DNA of 64,000 nucleotides from Thiosocius sp942490985. GTDB lineage: Bacteria; Pseudomonadota; Gammaproteobacteria; Chromatiales; Chromatiaceae. Under the pieces are notes generated by a model. The model worked only from the letters and a program-made list of their open reading frames with translations. It ran no database searches and had not been told where the DNA came from. How positions within the stretch are numbered: position 1 is the first letter of the stretch; each line of letters opens with the position of its first letter. Shown piece after piece: positions 8,039 to 16,866 of the stretch. The position numbers and the translations under genes were made by a program. The stretch spans positions 186,001 through 250,000 of the forward strand of contig CALNYW010000004.1 in the NCBI GenBank assembly GCA_942490985.1, given 5' to 3'.

Positions 8039-8887
8039 ATGGAGTATCTAGCTGCTCTGATACTGGTCGTTATCGTTATCTGGTTAGTAATGCGCTCACA
8101 GCGCAGCGAGGATGTAGGAGTCACTCAGAACCATTTAGAGCCAAAGACCGCGAACAAGGAACGTGAATCATTGAGAAGTGAGGCGCAGCAAGTTGCAGAA
8201 GGAATAGCGACCATCCAACAATTCCGGGGTCTAGAGCAAAGGCTTGAAACTGCTGAAGATCGGCTGAACAGTTCAGGGACAGAGCGCGCCTATGAGAACG
8301 CGTTGCGAAAACAAGAAGTTCTCGCCCTCGCCGTGGAGATTGCGTCTGCCAAGACCTATCAGTGGCAATTCATTCCCACCCTTGACCTTTACACTCCGTT
8401 GAGTTGGCTGAAACACGCATACAAGCTGTACTCCGACGAAGAAAAAGCGATGCTGCAGGGTGAACTCTCGAGTGAATCCGATAATTGGTTTGCGATCGAT
8501 GGCTACGGAGAGAAAGAAGACCCCGAACCGTACTTGAAGCAGTTAATTCGATTTCGAGAGATCGTAGAGTCAGATACTGAAAAGGAAGGAAAGATACAGG
8601 CAATCAACGCACTTGTATCGAAGAGCAAAGGACTTCGGGATGAATTTTTTGACACCGATGGCAAACTGTCTCCCGGCGACCAATGGTTTGCAGATGAGCT
8701 TCGACAAGCAGGGCTTCCGATTGCTGAGCATCTCTACAGTGAGGGTTTTGATACGCCCGAAAAGTGCCTAAAAATCGACCCCGCCACCTTCTCATCACGG
8801 AAAGGGGTCGGGCCAAAGAAAGTAGAACAACTCAAAGCATTCCAGGATAAAACCCGACGCGAACTCGATAAACAAAACGACGCTTAG
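8039..8887 (+). CDS. Membrane-anchored helix-hairpin-helix protein, function unknown
   Basis: A 282-residue protein. Residues 1-20 form one membrane span (EYLAALILVVIVIWLVM); a charged, coiled-coil-prone middle follows (about 35-100); the C-terminus (about 225-275) contains a helix-hairpin-helix-like segment, SSRKGVGPKKVEQLKAFQ. Such HhH segments often bind DNA non-specifically but also occur in structural proteins. I chose the ATG at 8039 because of the GAGGAG Shine-Dalgarno 5 bases upstream; the longer reading from 7877 runs through the dispersed repeat. No clear operon partner. Codon use is less GC-biased than the carboxysome genes, which may mean accessory DNA. Confidence 0.7.
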   Translation: MEYLAALILVVIVIWLVMRSQRSEDVGVTQNHLEPKTANKERESLRSEAQQVAEGIATIQQFRGLEQRLETAEDRLNSSGTERAYENALRKQEVLALAVEIASAKTYQWQFIPTLDLYTPLSWLKHAYKLYSDEEKAMLQGELSSESDNWFAIDGYGEKEDPEPYLKQLIRFREIVESDTEKEGKIQAINALVSKSKGLRDEFFDTDGKLSPGDQWFADELRQAGLPIAEHLYSEGFDTPEKCLKIDPATFSSRKGVGPKKVEQLKAFQDKTRRELDKQNDA

Positions 8888-8900
8888 CGTTTTGACTGCT

Positions 8901-8990
8901 GCTGGCCGACTGCTGTCCTTAGCCGTTGCCGGTTCGGCCTCGGCGCTCCTCCCGTCTGGCTAACGGCAGGAAACAACACGGAGCTGTCTT
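8901..8990. repeat. Decayed dispersed intergenic repeat, copy near 8.9 kb
   Basis: GCTGTCCTTAGCCG at 8912-8925, then a GCTAACGGCAGGAAACAACAC-like block split as GCTAACGGCAGG and AAACAACACGG by 8980, reproduces the order of the same two blocks at 11141-11209. The first block is exactly shared with the 11.1-kb copy, the second is degraded. No ORF is associated. Probably relics of a genome-wide intergenic repeat family. Confidence 0.45.
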
Positions 8991-9129
8991 TAAGCGTTTA
9001 CTGATGCAGTGTGCCAGGACGCTTTTCAGCAGGCGGTCCGAGACCGGCAGGTCACGCCGCATACCGGACATAAATTGATTTGTATCCGATAACGAACGGC
9101 AATCAGGCAGGATACTAAAAGATCAGTCG

Positions 9130-9561
9130 CTACTGTCCGGGCTGTAGCACCGGCCCCGCTATTAGCATGATGATGCGCTCAAGAGTTTGAGTGAATCCGC
9201 TGTCGGCGCCCACAATCGCGGCCAAGACAGCGACGAGGCAGACCAACAAAAAAACAGCAGACACTCTTGCGACAACCAGCCATAGCGGTCGCCAAAGTAA
9301 GACTATGAAGGTTGTGGCCGCCGCAACATAGCCAGCCTCGGTTGAAGCCGAAAGATGGTAGGCCCAGCGCCCGACCACGAAGCAAATAAGGAGCTTCGCT
9401 AATAATTCCTTGCTACTAGCAGAAAAGGGAGTCTGGTTGGCAACGCTCTTCTCGAGTTCTTGAAAGTACTCGGCACGGCCTGCCGCACCTTCTTCCGTAG
9501 CTCCACCACCCCCGTGAAGCTTGCCATCGAGATAGTCTCCATACCGATCGCGGTCAGGCAT
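9130..9561 (-). CDS. Hypothetical integral membrane protein
   Basis: A 143-residue protein not recognised as a known family. The N-terminal 50 residues are polar and Gly-rich (MPDRDRYGDYLDGKLHGGGG), followed by about three hydrophobic segments between residues 55 and 135 (LAKLLICFVVGRWAYHL, AAATTFIVLLWRPLWLVVA, VFLLVCLVAVLAAIVG). It lies alone between a plus-strand HhH gene and a minus-strand lipoprotein gene 138 bases upstream. No function can be assigned. Confidence 0.6.
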   Translation of the reverse strand: MPDRDRYGDYLDGKLHGGGGATEEGAAGRAEYFQELEKSVANQTPFSASSKELLAKLLICFVVGRWAYHLSASTEAGYVAAATTFIVLLWRPLWLVVARVSAVFLLVCLVAVLAAIVGADSGFTQTLERIIMLIAGPVLQPGQ

Positions 9562-9699
9562 TCTTCACTTCTCCTTCAGTCATGGCGATACAACTCTTCG
9601 CTCTTTGTCTTAATCCAAAACCTATTACACGGTTCACTAAACCGGAGTCGACTTCGCGACGCTGAGCGTGTCTCCTCGGATCTCAATCGAGAATTGCTA

Positions 9700-10929
9700 T
9701 CAGCAGTTGCTAGGATCGGCGATACAGGACACAGCGGGTGCCCCAGTTAGTGTCCGACCATCGTTGGTTCGAACGACCCAGTTACTCTTACGATCCTTGC
9801 CTGAGAGGAAACGCGCCAACTCTTCGGTGACGACCAAGCGCCAACCGCTATCCTCCTGCACGAATAGTGCTTCGACTTCGCCGGTCTGCGTGCCTGCAGC
9901 AGCAACGTTCGCGATCTGTGCAAGCTTTGTCTGCCTCGATCCAGTGGCCCGGTTGTAGGCCTGTAGGCTGGTCTTGACCTGCAGCGTGCATTGTCGCACC
10001 TGTGGGTTGTCGGTCTCATGGCAATCCGGAGTATCGGTGAGCCTGATCAGGTAGGAAGCATCTGTACCGAACACCCCGAGATTCGCACCAACGTCCTCAA
10101 TTACGATGCCGTTAGTCATCGGTCGCACGTAACCATAAAGATCAAGCGCCTCACCCTTTCCCTCAGGGTACTGACGCTGTACCTCGCGAACGAGCGCACG
10201 TAGCGCCAGCATCCTTGGGATACCATCGATCTCGCCGGCAACAAATGCGGCAACCTCAGGCACCTCCTTGCCCAGAAGTAACGCCACTGGCCCTGAATCT
10301 TCCCAATATTCGGATCGATTGCGCCGTACGATTTTAAACTTCGTATACAGACCGTTCTGGAGGTTGATGACGTAAGAAGGTCGGTAGCGAAAGTAGCAGT
10401 ATTTCTCCTCGTGATTACAGCCGTCGAGATTGGCGTTACCATTGTCGCGATAGTTGTTGACCAAGTAGGTCGCGAAATCCGCATGGCCATCGGAAGACTT
10501 AATACGGAAAAATGTGAAAAGTCGTGGCTCAAAACGCTTGGAGAAATCACTCCAAATCTCCTTACGGATGCGGGCGACACCAGAGACGTAATAACCGTGC
10601 TTTTCCATCTCGCAGGCGAGGTCAAAATTCTCACCTGCACTTCGGCTGAAGGTAAACATCAAATGGTAGGTGTAGATGTCTTCCGCTGACGGAGTCGTCT
10701 TGGTGTAAGCAACCTGTTCGCACGATTTGACCTCCCGCCAGTGCGGTTCGAGCAGTCGAGCAATGTCCTCCAGCGGCATGATTTCCTTACCGGTACGTTC
10801 AAACTCTACAGGTTCCCAGAATTCGAGTGGATCGAGCGCATTACGCGGTAGGTTTACCGGCTCCCCCGAAGATGATCCCTCCCCGCAGGCAGCTAGGGCT
10901 AGGATGAAGCAAAAAAGCAAGTTACGCAT
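9700..10929 (-). CDS. Hypothetical lipoprotein
   Basis: A 409-residue predicted lipoprotein. The N-terminus is MRNLLFCFILALAACGEGSS, a signal peptide with a LAAC lipobox, so acylation at Cys15 and anchoring to a membrane are expected. The mature part is long and soluble with several Cys residues, including a C-terminal pair in PAVSCIADPSNC. I do not recognise a domain. It stands alone on the minus strand, followed by the small membrane protein gene at 9130-9561. Confidence 0.7.
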   Translation of the reverse strand: MRNLLFCFILALAACGEGSSSGEPVNLPRNALDPLEFWEPVEFERTGKEIMPLEDIARLLEPHWREVKSCEQVAYTKTTPSAEDIYTYHLMFTFSRSAGENFDLACEMEKHGYYVSGVARIRKEIWSDFSKRFEPRLFTFFRIKSSDGHADFATYLVNNYRDNGNANLDGCNHEEKYCYFRYRPSYVINLQNGLYTKFKIVRRNRSEYWEDSGPVALLLGKEVPEVAAFVAGEIDGIPRMLALRALVREVQRQYPEGKGEALDLYGYVRPMTNGIVIEDVGANLGVFGTDASYLIRLTDTPDCHETDNPQVRQCTLQVKTSLQAYNRATGSRQTKLAQIANVAAAGTQTGEVEALFVQEDSGWRLVVTEELARFLSGKDRKSNWVVRTNDGRTLTGAPAVSCIADPSNC

Positions 10930-11607
10930 GAGTATGTTCGTGCCATAGGGTGACGTAATGTCCCTACTGTACTACGGGGGGAGTGACCCAGCGGCGATAG
11001 CATGGCTTTGTCACAAAGTCGAAATGCCCGGGTTCCTGATGAATGGCAGCTTATGGCCGGAAGCACGCGTTCCTCTTCTCGCTGTAAAGAATCCTGACAG
11101 GCTGCGCCGGTGCCGCCTTTAAGACCGATTATGGCCGGTCGCTGTCCTTAGCCGCGAAGGGTATGGCTGGTTACGGCCCGAGTTCTTGCCAACGGCAGCA
11201 ATCAACACTTCGCGGCCTTCCAACTCGTCCAAGATATTCGTATGGCGTGTTTGCGTGAGGTGGTGTCCCACGCTTCGGAATTCGCGTTCCGATCGGCATC
11301 TCCCGGTCCCCGGACCAATTAGTGTCGCGGCAGTCAATACTTCGATTACGAAAGTGTTCGTGGCTGGGTGATCTGATCGAGCCTCTATCTGTCGCCGCTG
11401 TATCCGGGACAATTCATCGCCAGGCCGGCCATCATGCTCGCGGCCCCGATGTCCGCGCCGCCGACTGAGGAGATGCCGACCCAGCGTTGGAAGGTCTTCT
11501 TGCCGTTCAGCTCACAGGTGAGTTGCTTCTTAGCGTCAGCCTAACCATGGTCATCATCGATCGTTTCCAGCGACTCACTGATCCTTTCACTGTTAGAGCG
11601 CAATTAT
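10930..11607. repeat. Intergenic stretch with the best dispersed-repeat copy
   Basis: No convincing gene in 678 bases. GCTGTCCTTAGCCG at 11141-11154 and GCCAACGGCAGCAATCAACA at 11188-11207 match blocks at 8912-8925 and 7881-7904. The full repeat unit appears to span about 11125-11220 and may be transcribed from neither strand. The remainder shows nothing recognisable. Confidence 0.45.
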
Positions 11608-12513
11608 TCAGGCGCTTTGAACCACCAGACGATTGATCGGCATGCGGAAACGGCTGTGCTCGCGCCCGTCATCGGTGCATCGCCCCGCAAAGTCCTGCTT
11701 GAGTTCTTCCAGCATCTGAGCGTGACTGTCGGGCGAGAGCACGAACGAGGCGTAGAAGAAGCCGGCGGCCTGCTCGGCAAGCGTCTCGGGATCGCCCCGT
11801 AGCTCGACGACGGATGGTTCGATCGTTACCTGGTCTTTAAGAAAAAACTCGTTGATCAACTCGCCCAGCGCGGCCGGTTTGCGCACGCGAGGATCGCCGA
11901 GGTCGATGACGCCATACTGCGGAAAATCGCGCTGCACCGAGTCGTAAATGATCTGGTGCTGGCGCTGGTAGCAGGGCGTCGTCTGCATGTCTCCATCGAC
12001 GATGGCGGCGAACACGCCCCCCGGTCGAAGCACGCGACGGATCTCTGCCAGCACCTGTTCTACCGGGTCCATCAGCGTCAGTGCCCAGTGGCACAGCACC
12101 GCATCCACGCTGTTGTCGTCTAAAAACGCCATGTCCTGCGCCAGTGCCTGGCGAAACTCGACGCGACCTTCCGGTACACGGGTTCGGGCCAGGCATAGTT
12201 CGTCGGCGCTCATATCGACGCCGATTAGCTGCGCCCGCTGGTCAACGTGCCGATGACACAGTTCGGTGAGCGGGCCACTTCCGCAGGCAAGATCGAGGAT
12301 GGTTTGGTGGCGATCCGCATCCACCGCTTCAATCAGCCACTCGTAGCTATTGCGCCCCGACGCGTCGCGACTTCGCGAGGCGCAAGCCTCGGTGAAACCC
12401 GTGTGGTGACGATGCACTTCAAGCAGGTGCTCGCACAGATCGCTCGGCGTCGGACGCTCCTGGGTTTCCAGGCAATCAACCCAGCGCGAATTTAGCGTAG
12501 TCGATGAAATCAT
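11608..12513 (-). CDS. SAM-dependent methyltransferase (class I), operon with 12552 and 13385 genes
   Basis: A 301-residue Rossmann-fold methyltransferase. Motif I is LDLACGSGPLTELC and motif II-type segment LIGVDMSADELCLAR, followed by the post-motif LRPGGVFAAIVDGD. It resembles Methyltransf_11/25 enzymes acting on small molecules. The start at 12513 (MISSTTLNSR) avoids a long overlap with the upstream gene. It is the last of three minus-strand genes (dioxygenase, methyltransferase, methyltransferase), spaced 38 bases from the middle one. The substrate is unknown; context suggests tailoring of a shared metabolite. Confidence 0.82.
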   Translation of the reverse strand: MISSTTLNSRWVDCLETQERPTPSDLCEHLLEVHRHHTGFTEACASRSRDASGRNSYEWLIEAVDADRHQTILDLACGSGPLTELCHRHVDQRAQLIGVDMSADELCLARTRVPEGRVEFRQALAQDMAFLDDNSVDAVLCHWALTLMDPVEQVLAEIRRVLRPGGVFAAIVDGDMQTTPCYQRQHQIIYDSVQRDFPQYGVIDLGDPRVRKPAALGELINEFFLKDQVTIEPSVVELRGDPETLAEQAAGFFYASFVLSPDSHAQMLEELKQDFAGRCTDDGREHSRFRMPINRLVVQSA

Positions 12514-12551
12514 ATGATTGAGCTGAGCTCCGGTTGAGTGTCTCTCAGGTG

Positions 12552-13388
12552 CTAATGGTTGATGAAGATCAGCTTTACCCGTTGCGAGAACTGCCATTTT
12601 CCGTCCTGCTGGCAACCGGCGAGATAGCCCCCGGTCAGCGGATGGGTCAGCAGCTCGTCCAGGGTGATGTCGTCGTCAAACAGACAGCGCTGCAGATAGC
12701 CCTCGACGCGTTCGCGTGCGTTTATGCCGGTGCCATTGACATACTCGATGTCGCGCGAGGTGACCTCTGCGCCAAGCCGCTCGAGTGCGGCCAGCACCTG
12801 TTCGGCCGTGGTAAAGGGGGCGATGTCTTCGCCCGGGCGGAAGGCCTCGAGGTAGTGGTGGTAGAACGCAAGGTAGTGAGCGTCCGCGCAGGCGTGCGCG
12901 ATAAACCCACGGCCACGCAGCGCGCTCAAGAAACGCTTCAGCGCCGCGTCGATCTCAGTCGGTGGAATGGCGTAAAGCGCATGCGTGGCCCAGACGATAT
13001 CGTAGGGGCCGGCGACAGGGTCGAAGTCCTGCAGCGTGGATTCGAACTCATCGCCAGGAACAAACGGCGCGGCGAGTGCATCCCGCGCCTCGGCGATGGA
13101 AAAGGCTGCTGGATCCAGCAACGCGTAATCCACCGGCTTCACGTCGGCATCAGTCAGCGCGGCATCGCGCAACAGCGCGGCTGGAAACTTGCCTGAGCCG
13201 CAGGCGACGTCCAGCAGGCGCAACCGGCGGTCGCCGATCTCACGCTGGTGCGCCTCGAACCAGCGTTTCCAATCCAGTGCTTCGGCAAGATGGCGATAGT
13301 CGACCCAGGCGAGCGCATAAAAGTCCTCCATCTCGCGGCGACGTGATTCGCTCCAATGCTGGCAACTGCGATCGAAGGTGCTGCTCAT
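12552..13388 (-). CDS. SAM-dependent methyltransferase, middle gene of PhyH operon
   Basis: A 278-residue class I methyltransferase with motif I LLDVACGSGKFPAALL and a downstream DPVAGPYDIVWATHALYAIP segment, typical of Methyltransf_12/25-like small-molecule enzymes. The start at 13388 overlaps the stop of the dioxygenase gene by 4 bases (ATGA), which both fixes the start and indicates coupled translation. It is not a close copy of the 11608 methyltransferase, so two distinct methylations, or one catalytic and one accessory protein, are possible. Confidence 0.83.
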   Translation of the reverse strand: MSSTFDRSCQHWSESRRREMEDFYALAWVDYRHLAEALDWKRWFEAHQREIGDRRLRLLDVACGSGKFPAALLRDAALTDADVKPVDYALLDPAAFSIAEARDALAAPFVPGDEFESTLQDFDPVAGPYDIVWATHALYAIPPTEIDAALKRFLSALRGRGFIAHACADAHYLAFYHHYLEAFRPGEDIAPFTTAEQVLAALERLGAEVTSRDIEYVNGTGINARERVEGYLQRCLFDDDITLDELLTHPLTGGYLAGCQQDGKWQFSQRVKLIFINH

Positions 13389-14467
13389 CGCTCTGGGCCT
13401 GTGTTGCGCGGTGAGGGTTGGCCACCGATTTCGGCGGTCGCTGATGCGTCGGGCGGCCAGCACACGGGGTTCAGCGGGCTGGCGGCGACCTCGCCGGGTG
13501 CGGTATCAGGGATGAACTTCTGCCAGTCGCCAGACACCATGGTCGGCTGGTCTACTACCCGCGCACCATCGGCATAGTAGGTGTTGGCCAGTACCAAACG
13601 GCTGACTTCGGTGTGATTGGCACCGGCGGTGTGGAAGCTCAGATTGTGATGGAAGCTCACTTCGCCCAGCGCGAACGGACCATCATCGATTGCGACACTA
13701 TGCCTGCGAAAACACTCGCTGACCTGGCGATCGTAGCTGGTATCGAATTTACTGAATTCGATGTCTCGCACCAGCTGCCAGCTGTCGATAGGTGCCGCGA
13801 AGGAAAGCGGACCCATGGACCTTGGAATCGGCTGCGCGGGAATCCAGGCAGTGACAACGTTTTGGGTCGCCAGCGGAAAATGGTGATCGTCGTAGTGCCA
13901 GGGAGTGCGGCCGCAGCCCGGCTCCTTGCTCAGCAGGTTGTCGTGGTACAGGCGCACGCTCGGGACGCCGAGCAGCGCCGCGCAGATGCCGGCGATGCGC
14001 GGGCTGCGCACAAATGCGCGAATGAGAAGGTTGTCGAGCCAAACCATCTCCATGCTCAGGAAGCGTTTCCGGATACCGCCGTCGAGCTTGATGGCAAACT
14101 GCGCCTCGAGCAGTCGCGCCATTTCCAGCCGAAGTCGCGATACTGCAGCGCGACTGAGTACGTTTTGCAGCTTGACGAAACCGTTGCGTTGAAACGTGTC
14201 CACCGCGTCGACATCGAGCGGGAATGGCGTGGTGAGCTCGTTTAGGATCAATTCATCGGGTGGTTGTGAGGATTCCGCGAGCAGTATCTGCTCAAGATCG
14301 ACCGCGCACGATGATTCGAGATCGCGTGGCATAGACCGGGGATCGTTCTCGGCAAGGCTGACGTACCAGTCCCACCACGCCTGGTTGTCCTGCTCCCACG
14401 CCTGGTCCACATCGGCGCGTCGGGCGTTGTTCCCGACGAGAAGAGAACTGGGTTTGTTACCTCGCAT
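13385..14467 (-). CDS. Phytanoyl-CoA dioxygenase (PhyH) family protein
   Basis: A 360-residue Fe(II)/2-oxoglutarate-dependent oxygenase of the PhyH type. The iron ligands are probably the His and Asp of WHYDDHHF and the distal His in FHTAGANHT, with the Arg of EVSRLVLANTYY binding 2-oxoglutarate. Known PhyH members hydroxylate fatty acyl-CoA, ectoine or natural-product intermediates. It leads a three-gene minus-strand operon with two methyltransferases. An N-terminal segment of about 90 residues (WEQDNQAWWDWYVSLAEND) precedes the core and may be family-specific. The substrate is unknown. Confidence 0.82.
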   Translation of the reverse strand: MRGNKPSSLLVGNNARRADVDQAWEQDNQAWWDWYVSLAENDPRSMPRDLESSCAVDLEQILLAESSQPPDELILNELTTPFPLDVDAVDTFQRNGFVKLQNVLSRAAVSRLRLEMARLLEAQFAIKLDGGIRKRFLSMEMVWLDNLLIRAFVRSPRIAGICAALLGVPSVRLYHDNLLSKEPGCGRTPWHYDDHHFPLATQNVVTAWIPAQPIPRSMGPLSFAAPIDSWQLVRDIEFSKFDTSYDRQVSECFRRHSVAIDDGPFALGEVSFHHNLSFHTAGANHTEVSRLVLANTYYADGARVVDQPTMVSGDWQKFIPDTAPGEVAASPLNPVCWPPDASATAEIGGQPSPRNTGPER

Positions 14468-15218
14468 AGTGACAAAGTCTCCGCAGCGCTCTTGGTCAGG
14501 GGGCCAGACCAGAGGGCGGCCGAGCGGCGTGCGCGACCCGCGTGGGGGGTGCTATCCGCTGCCTGTCTGAGGGGCAGACCAGCAATAGTGAAGACTCGAT
14601 AATGCCAGCTTGGCTATCAGAATACGACCGTAGCATCTCGACGCGTTGATCCTGAGGTCATGCCTCGGAGCGTGAAACGGGTAGTTGTGACAAGAATTCA
14701 ATCGGATGGACTATTGGTCTGCGGGATTTCGTATAAGTCCGCTTATTTTCACGTGCCGGCCGAATAGGGACGAAACGACCGCGGCTGAGGTCGACAAAAA
14801 GAGACGCCAAGCGCTCGGCCGTCGCCTCCAACGGTGATCATGGCGGTGTAGGCGTGCTTTGCCCGCAACGAGGGCCTTGCAGCAGCAGGCGAGATACATG
14901 GCGCGCTGGAAAAAAACGCGATGCCCTCCCTCGGCAGCCTGGAATTTCCCGTACACGCTGCTGCCCGGCGGTCTGGTATGCAGCGCGGACAACTTGCCGG
15001 TCTGCTGCGGCCTGAGCGCTGATGAAGAGAACGGGCATGACTGCAATTCGGTACGCGATGACATTCGTGCCCCCTGTGCCTATCTCACGTGAGCTTGTGG
15101 CCGGGAGCGTCAGTTGCCTGTTCCTTCCGGGTGAAAAAAGCAGGCACAGAGCCACTGGGCCTCCAGTTAGGACAGGTATTCGCCGACAGCGCCCGAACCG
15201 AGCGCTGCCGCAGCCGAT
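14468..15218. other. Intergenic region without a clear gene
   Basis: About 750 bases upstream of the PhyH operon. All open frames overlap on several strands, have no ribosome binding site and no recognisable domain. It likely contains the operon promoter near 14468-14560 and degraded sequence that merges into the integrase relic at the right end. Confidence 0.4.
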
Positions 15219-15447
15219 TCAGGCTTCCGTGTGCTCGAAGATCTCCAAAGCGTCGTCTACCTCAATCCCGATATACCGGACAGTGCTCTCCAGCTTGGTA
15301 TAACCGAGCAGGGGCTGAACGGCGCGGAGATTCTTGGTCCGCCGATACACCAGCGTCGCCTTCGTCGACGAAGCGAATGCGTCCCATACTCTTGGGATCG
15401 CGGCCGATCAGTCTGGCCCAGCGCTTCACGATCCGGGCGTACTGGTG
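15219..15447 (-). pseudogene. Tyrosine recombinase (integrase) 3' fragment, frameshifted
   Basis: The reverse complement of this stretch is close to the end of the integrase relic at 52155-52682: it reads YARIVKRWARLIGRDP, then loses one base (relative to RNPEAYGTHS in the other copy), loses another around the HSLRR box, and returns to YRRTKNLRAVQPLL, LESTVRYIGIEVDDALEI and a TGA. The C-terminal catalytic Tyr would lie in STVRYIG. The N-terminal two thirds of the gene are absent. The sequence past the stop is also shared with the 52.7-kb copy, so the similarity extends into the flank. Confidence 0.8.
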
Positions 15448-15610
15448 ACGACGTCGAGTTGCAGGTGAGCATTAGCCTGGTTACGTCCTCCGATTGTGTT
15501 GCGAGGACTTACCAATATGGCGTGTAGTGCGCCTCACGGCGCGAGCGACTCAGCAGGTTAACATCCTGCCGATGTGGTTCCGCCCAATTGTCACTCCCAG
15601 GAGGATTGCG

Positions 15611-15853
15611 ATGATGGACGAAGGCGACCTGATTTACTCGGAGCACTGTCAGAAGGTGACCCATGACGGTAAGACCGTGAAAGTCGCGATCTACAGTTCC
15701 GGAAAAAACGACTGGATCCTCGAGGTCGTCGATGACGATGGAAATTCGACGGTATGGGACGACCCGTTCCCCACGGATGGCGAAGCGTACAAGGAATTTC
15801 GGCGCACCCTAAACGAAGAGGGAATCGACTCAATGATCGGCCTGGACCACTAA
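15611..15853 (+). CDS. Small acidic hypothetical protein
   Basis: An 80-residue soluble protein starting MMDEGDLIYSEHCQKVTHDG, rich in Asp and Glu and without membrane segments. An excellent Shine-Dalgarno, AGGAGG at 15599-15604, sits 6 bases before the ATG at 15611; a second ATG at 15614 is equally possible. The sequence (VKVAIYSSGKNDWILEVVDD, DDPFPTDGEAYKEFRRTL) looks like a compact beta-alpha domain of the kind seen in conserved small hypothetical proteins. No neighbour relationship is apparent. Confidence 0.72.
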   Translation: MMDEGDLIYSEHCQKVTHDGKTVKVAIYSSGKNDWILEVVDDDGNSTVWDDPFPTDGEAYKEFRRTLNEEGIDSMIGLDH

Positions 15854-16395
15854 AACCGCCCGCCATCGCGCACAAACTTCAAACCTGAGCCGAGGCGCGG
15901 CGAGTGGACGTCGGTTATGGCGTTTCCGGTCATAACAGGTCCTCGGCTGGCGGAGCGATTCTGAGAACAACCGGGCGAGGCGTAGTCGGAAAAGAACGAA
16001 GACTGCGGGATGGACCCAAATCTTGAACCTGGACGGTCTAGCATTAGGACTGAGCAGCGTATCAGGTGTTTCTTAACTGCAGAGACAGCACAACAACGCT
16101 GGCATTCATTCCCTGACGAGTACTCCGGTTAGGTTCAGCGAAACACTGGGTCCATACCGCAGCCTTCGCTTTGACTAGGTTATCGACCGGACCCACAGAA
16201 TCTTCAATCTCGTTCGGCAAACAATCTCGGCCATTTGCGGACTGCACAGACCCCTGGAGCGCACGCGAAATTCGAATATCATCCCCCTCTGTTGTTGGCG
16301 CGCTGATGGTCTTGCAGTTCAGATCGACAACGTTATTTACCGTAGCCCTTCAACTTTCTTGATTGCTAATTGATTGCAACGAAAGGTTCCTGCTT
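15854..16395. other. Intergenic region, no gene seen
   Basis: About 540 bases. A GGTTATGGCGTTTCCGGTCA segment near 15912-15931 resembles one at about 16942-16960 (GGCGGTTCCGGCCATGAACGG), suggesting another family of decayed intergenic repeats. No ORF here has both a ribosome binding site and recognisable protein sequence. Confidence 0.35.
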
Positions 16396-16866
16396 ATGAA
16401 GATGGCAGCAATTACATCTTTGCTAGTAGTTCTCTCCATGATCCTGATCAGCGGTTGTGCCAGCCAAAAAAATTCCGATTTGGGTATGTCTGCCAAGAGC
16501 GAAGACAGGATACGCACGACGCTTCAGTCATATGTGGCCGGTCGGCAAGCGCACGACTTGGAGGCAGTAAGAGCTGTTTTGGACACGAACGTCGACCAAT
16601 TGACATCACGAGGCGAGTGGCGAAGAGGAATTGAAGCAGCAACAGCGGGCATGAAACGAAGCAGCAAAAAGAACCCTGGGAGCCGCTCACTAAAGATAGA
16701 GTCAGTACGTTTCCTTCGTCAGGACGTCGCGCTGGCCGATGCTCTTTATGCGATCAAAGGCACTAATGGCCCTGATCGTATTTTGTGGAGTAGCTTCACA
16801 TTAGTGAAGAACTCAGGTGGACAGTGGCGCATCACCTCTATTCGAAATCAAAAGCCGGCGGACTGA
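16396..16866 (+). CDS. Lipoprotein with NTF2/SnoaL-like domain
   Basis: A 156-residue predicted lipoprotein. The signal peptide MKMAAITSLLVVLSMILISG ends at a lipobox ISGC (Cys21). The mature part resembles the NTF2-like SgcJ/SnoaL fold: RIRTTLQSYVAGRQAHDLEA and a C-terminal WRITSIRNQ that commonly closes the cone-shaped sheet. NTF2-like secreted proteins bind small ligands or act as inert scaffolds; the role is unknown. I chose the ATG at 16396 because it opens directly into the signal peptide and has GAAAGG upstream. Confidence 0.7.
   Translation: MKMAAITSLLVVLSMILISGCASQKNSDLGMSAKSEDRIRTTLQSYVAGRQAHDLEAVRAVLDTNVDQLTSRGEWRRGIEAATAGMKRSSKKNPGSRSLKIESVRFLRQDVALADALYAIKGTNGPDRILWSSFTLVKNSGGQWRITSIRNQKPAD

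Noticed and set aside
10992..11412. A 97-codon minus-strand open frame at 11119-11412 that could be a gene
   Set aside because: No ribosome binding site and it runs through the dispersed repeat; the translated sequence looks random and Arg/His rich.
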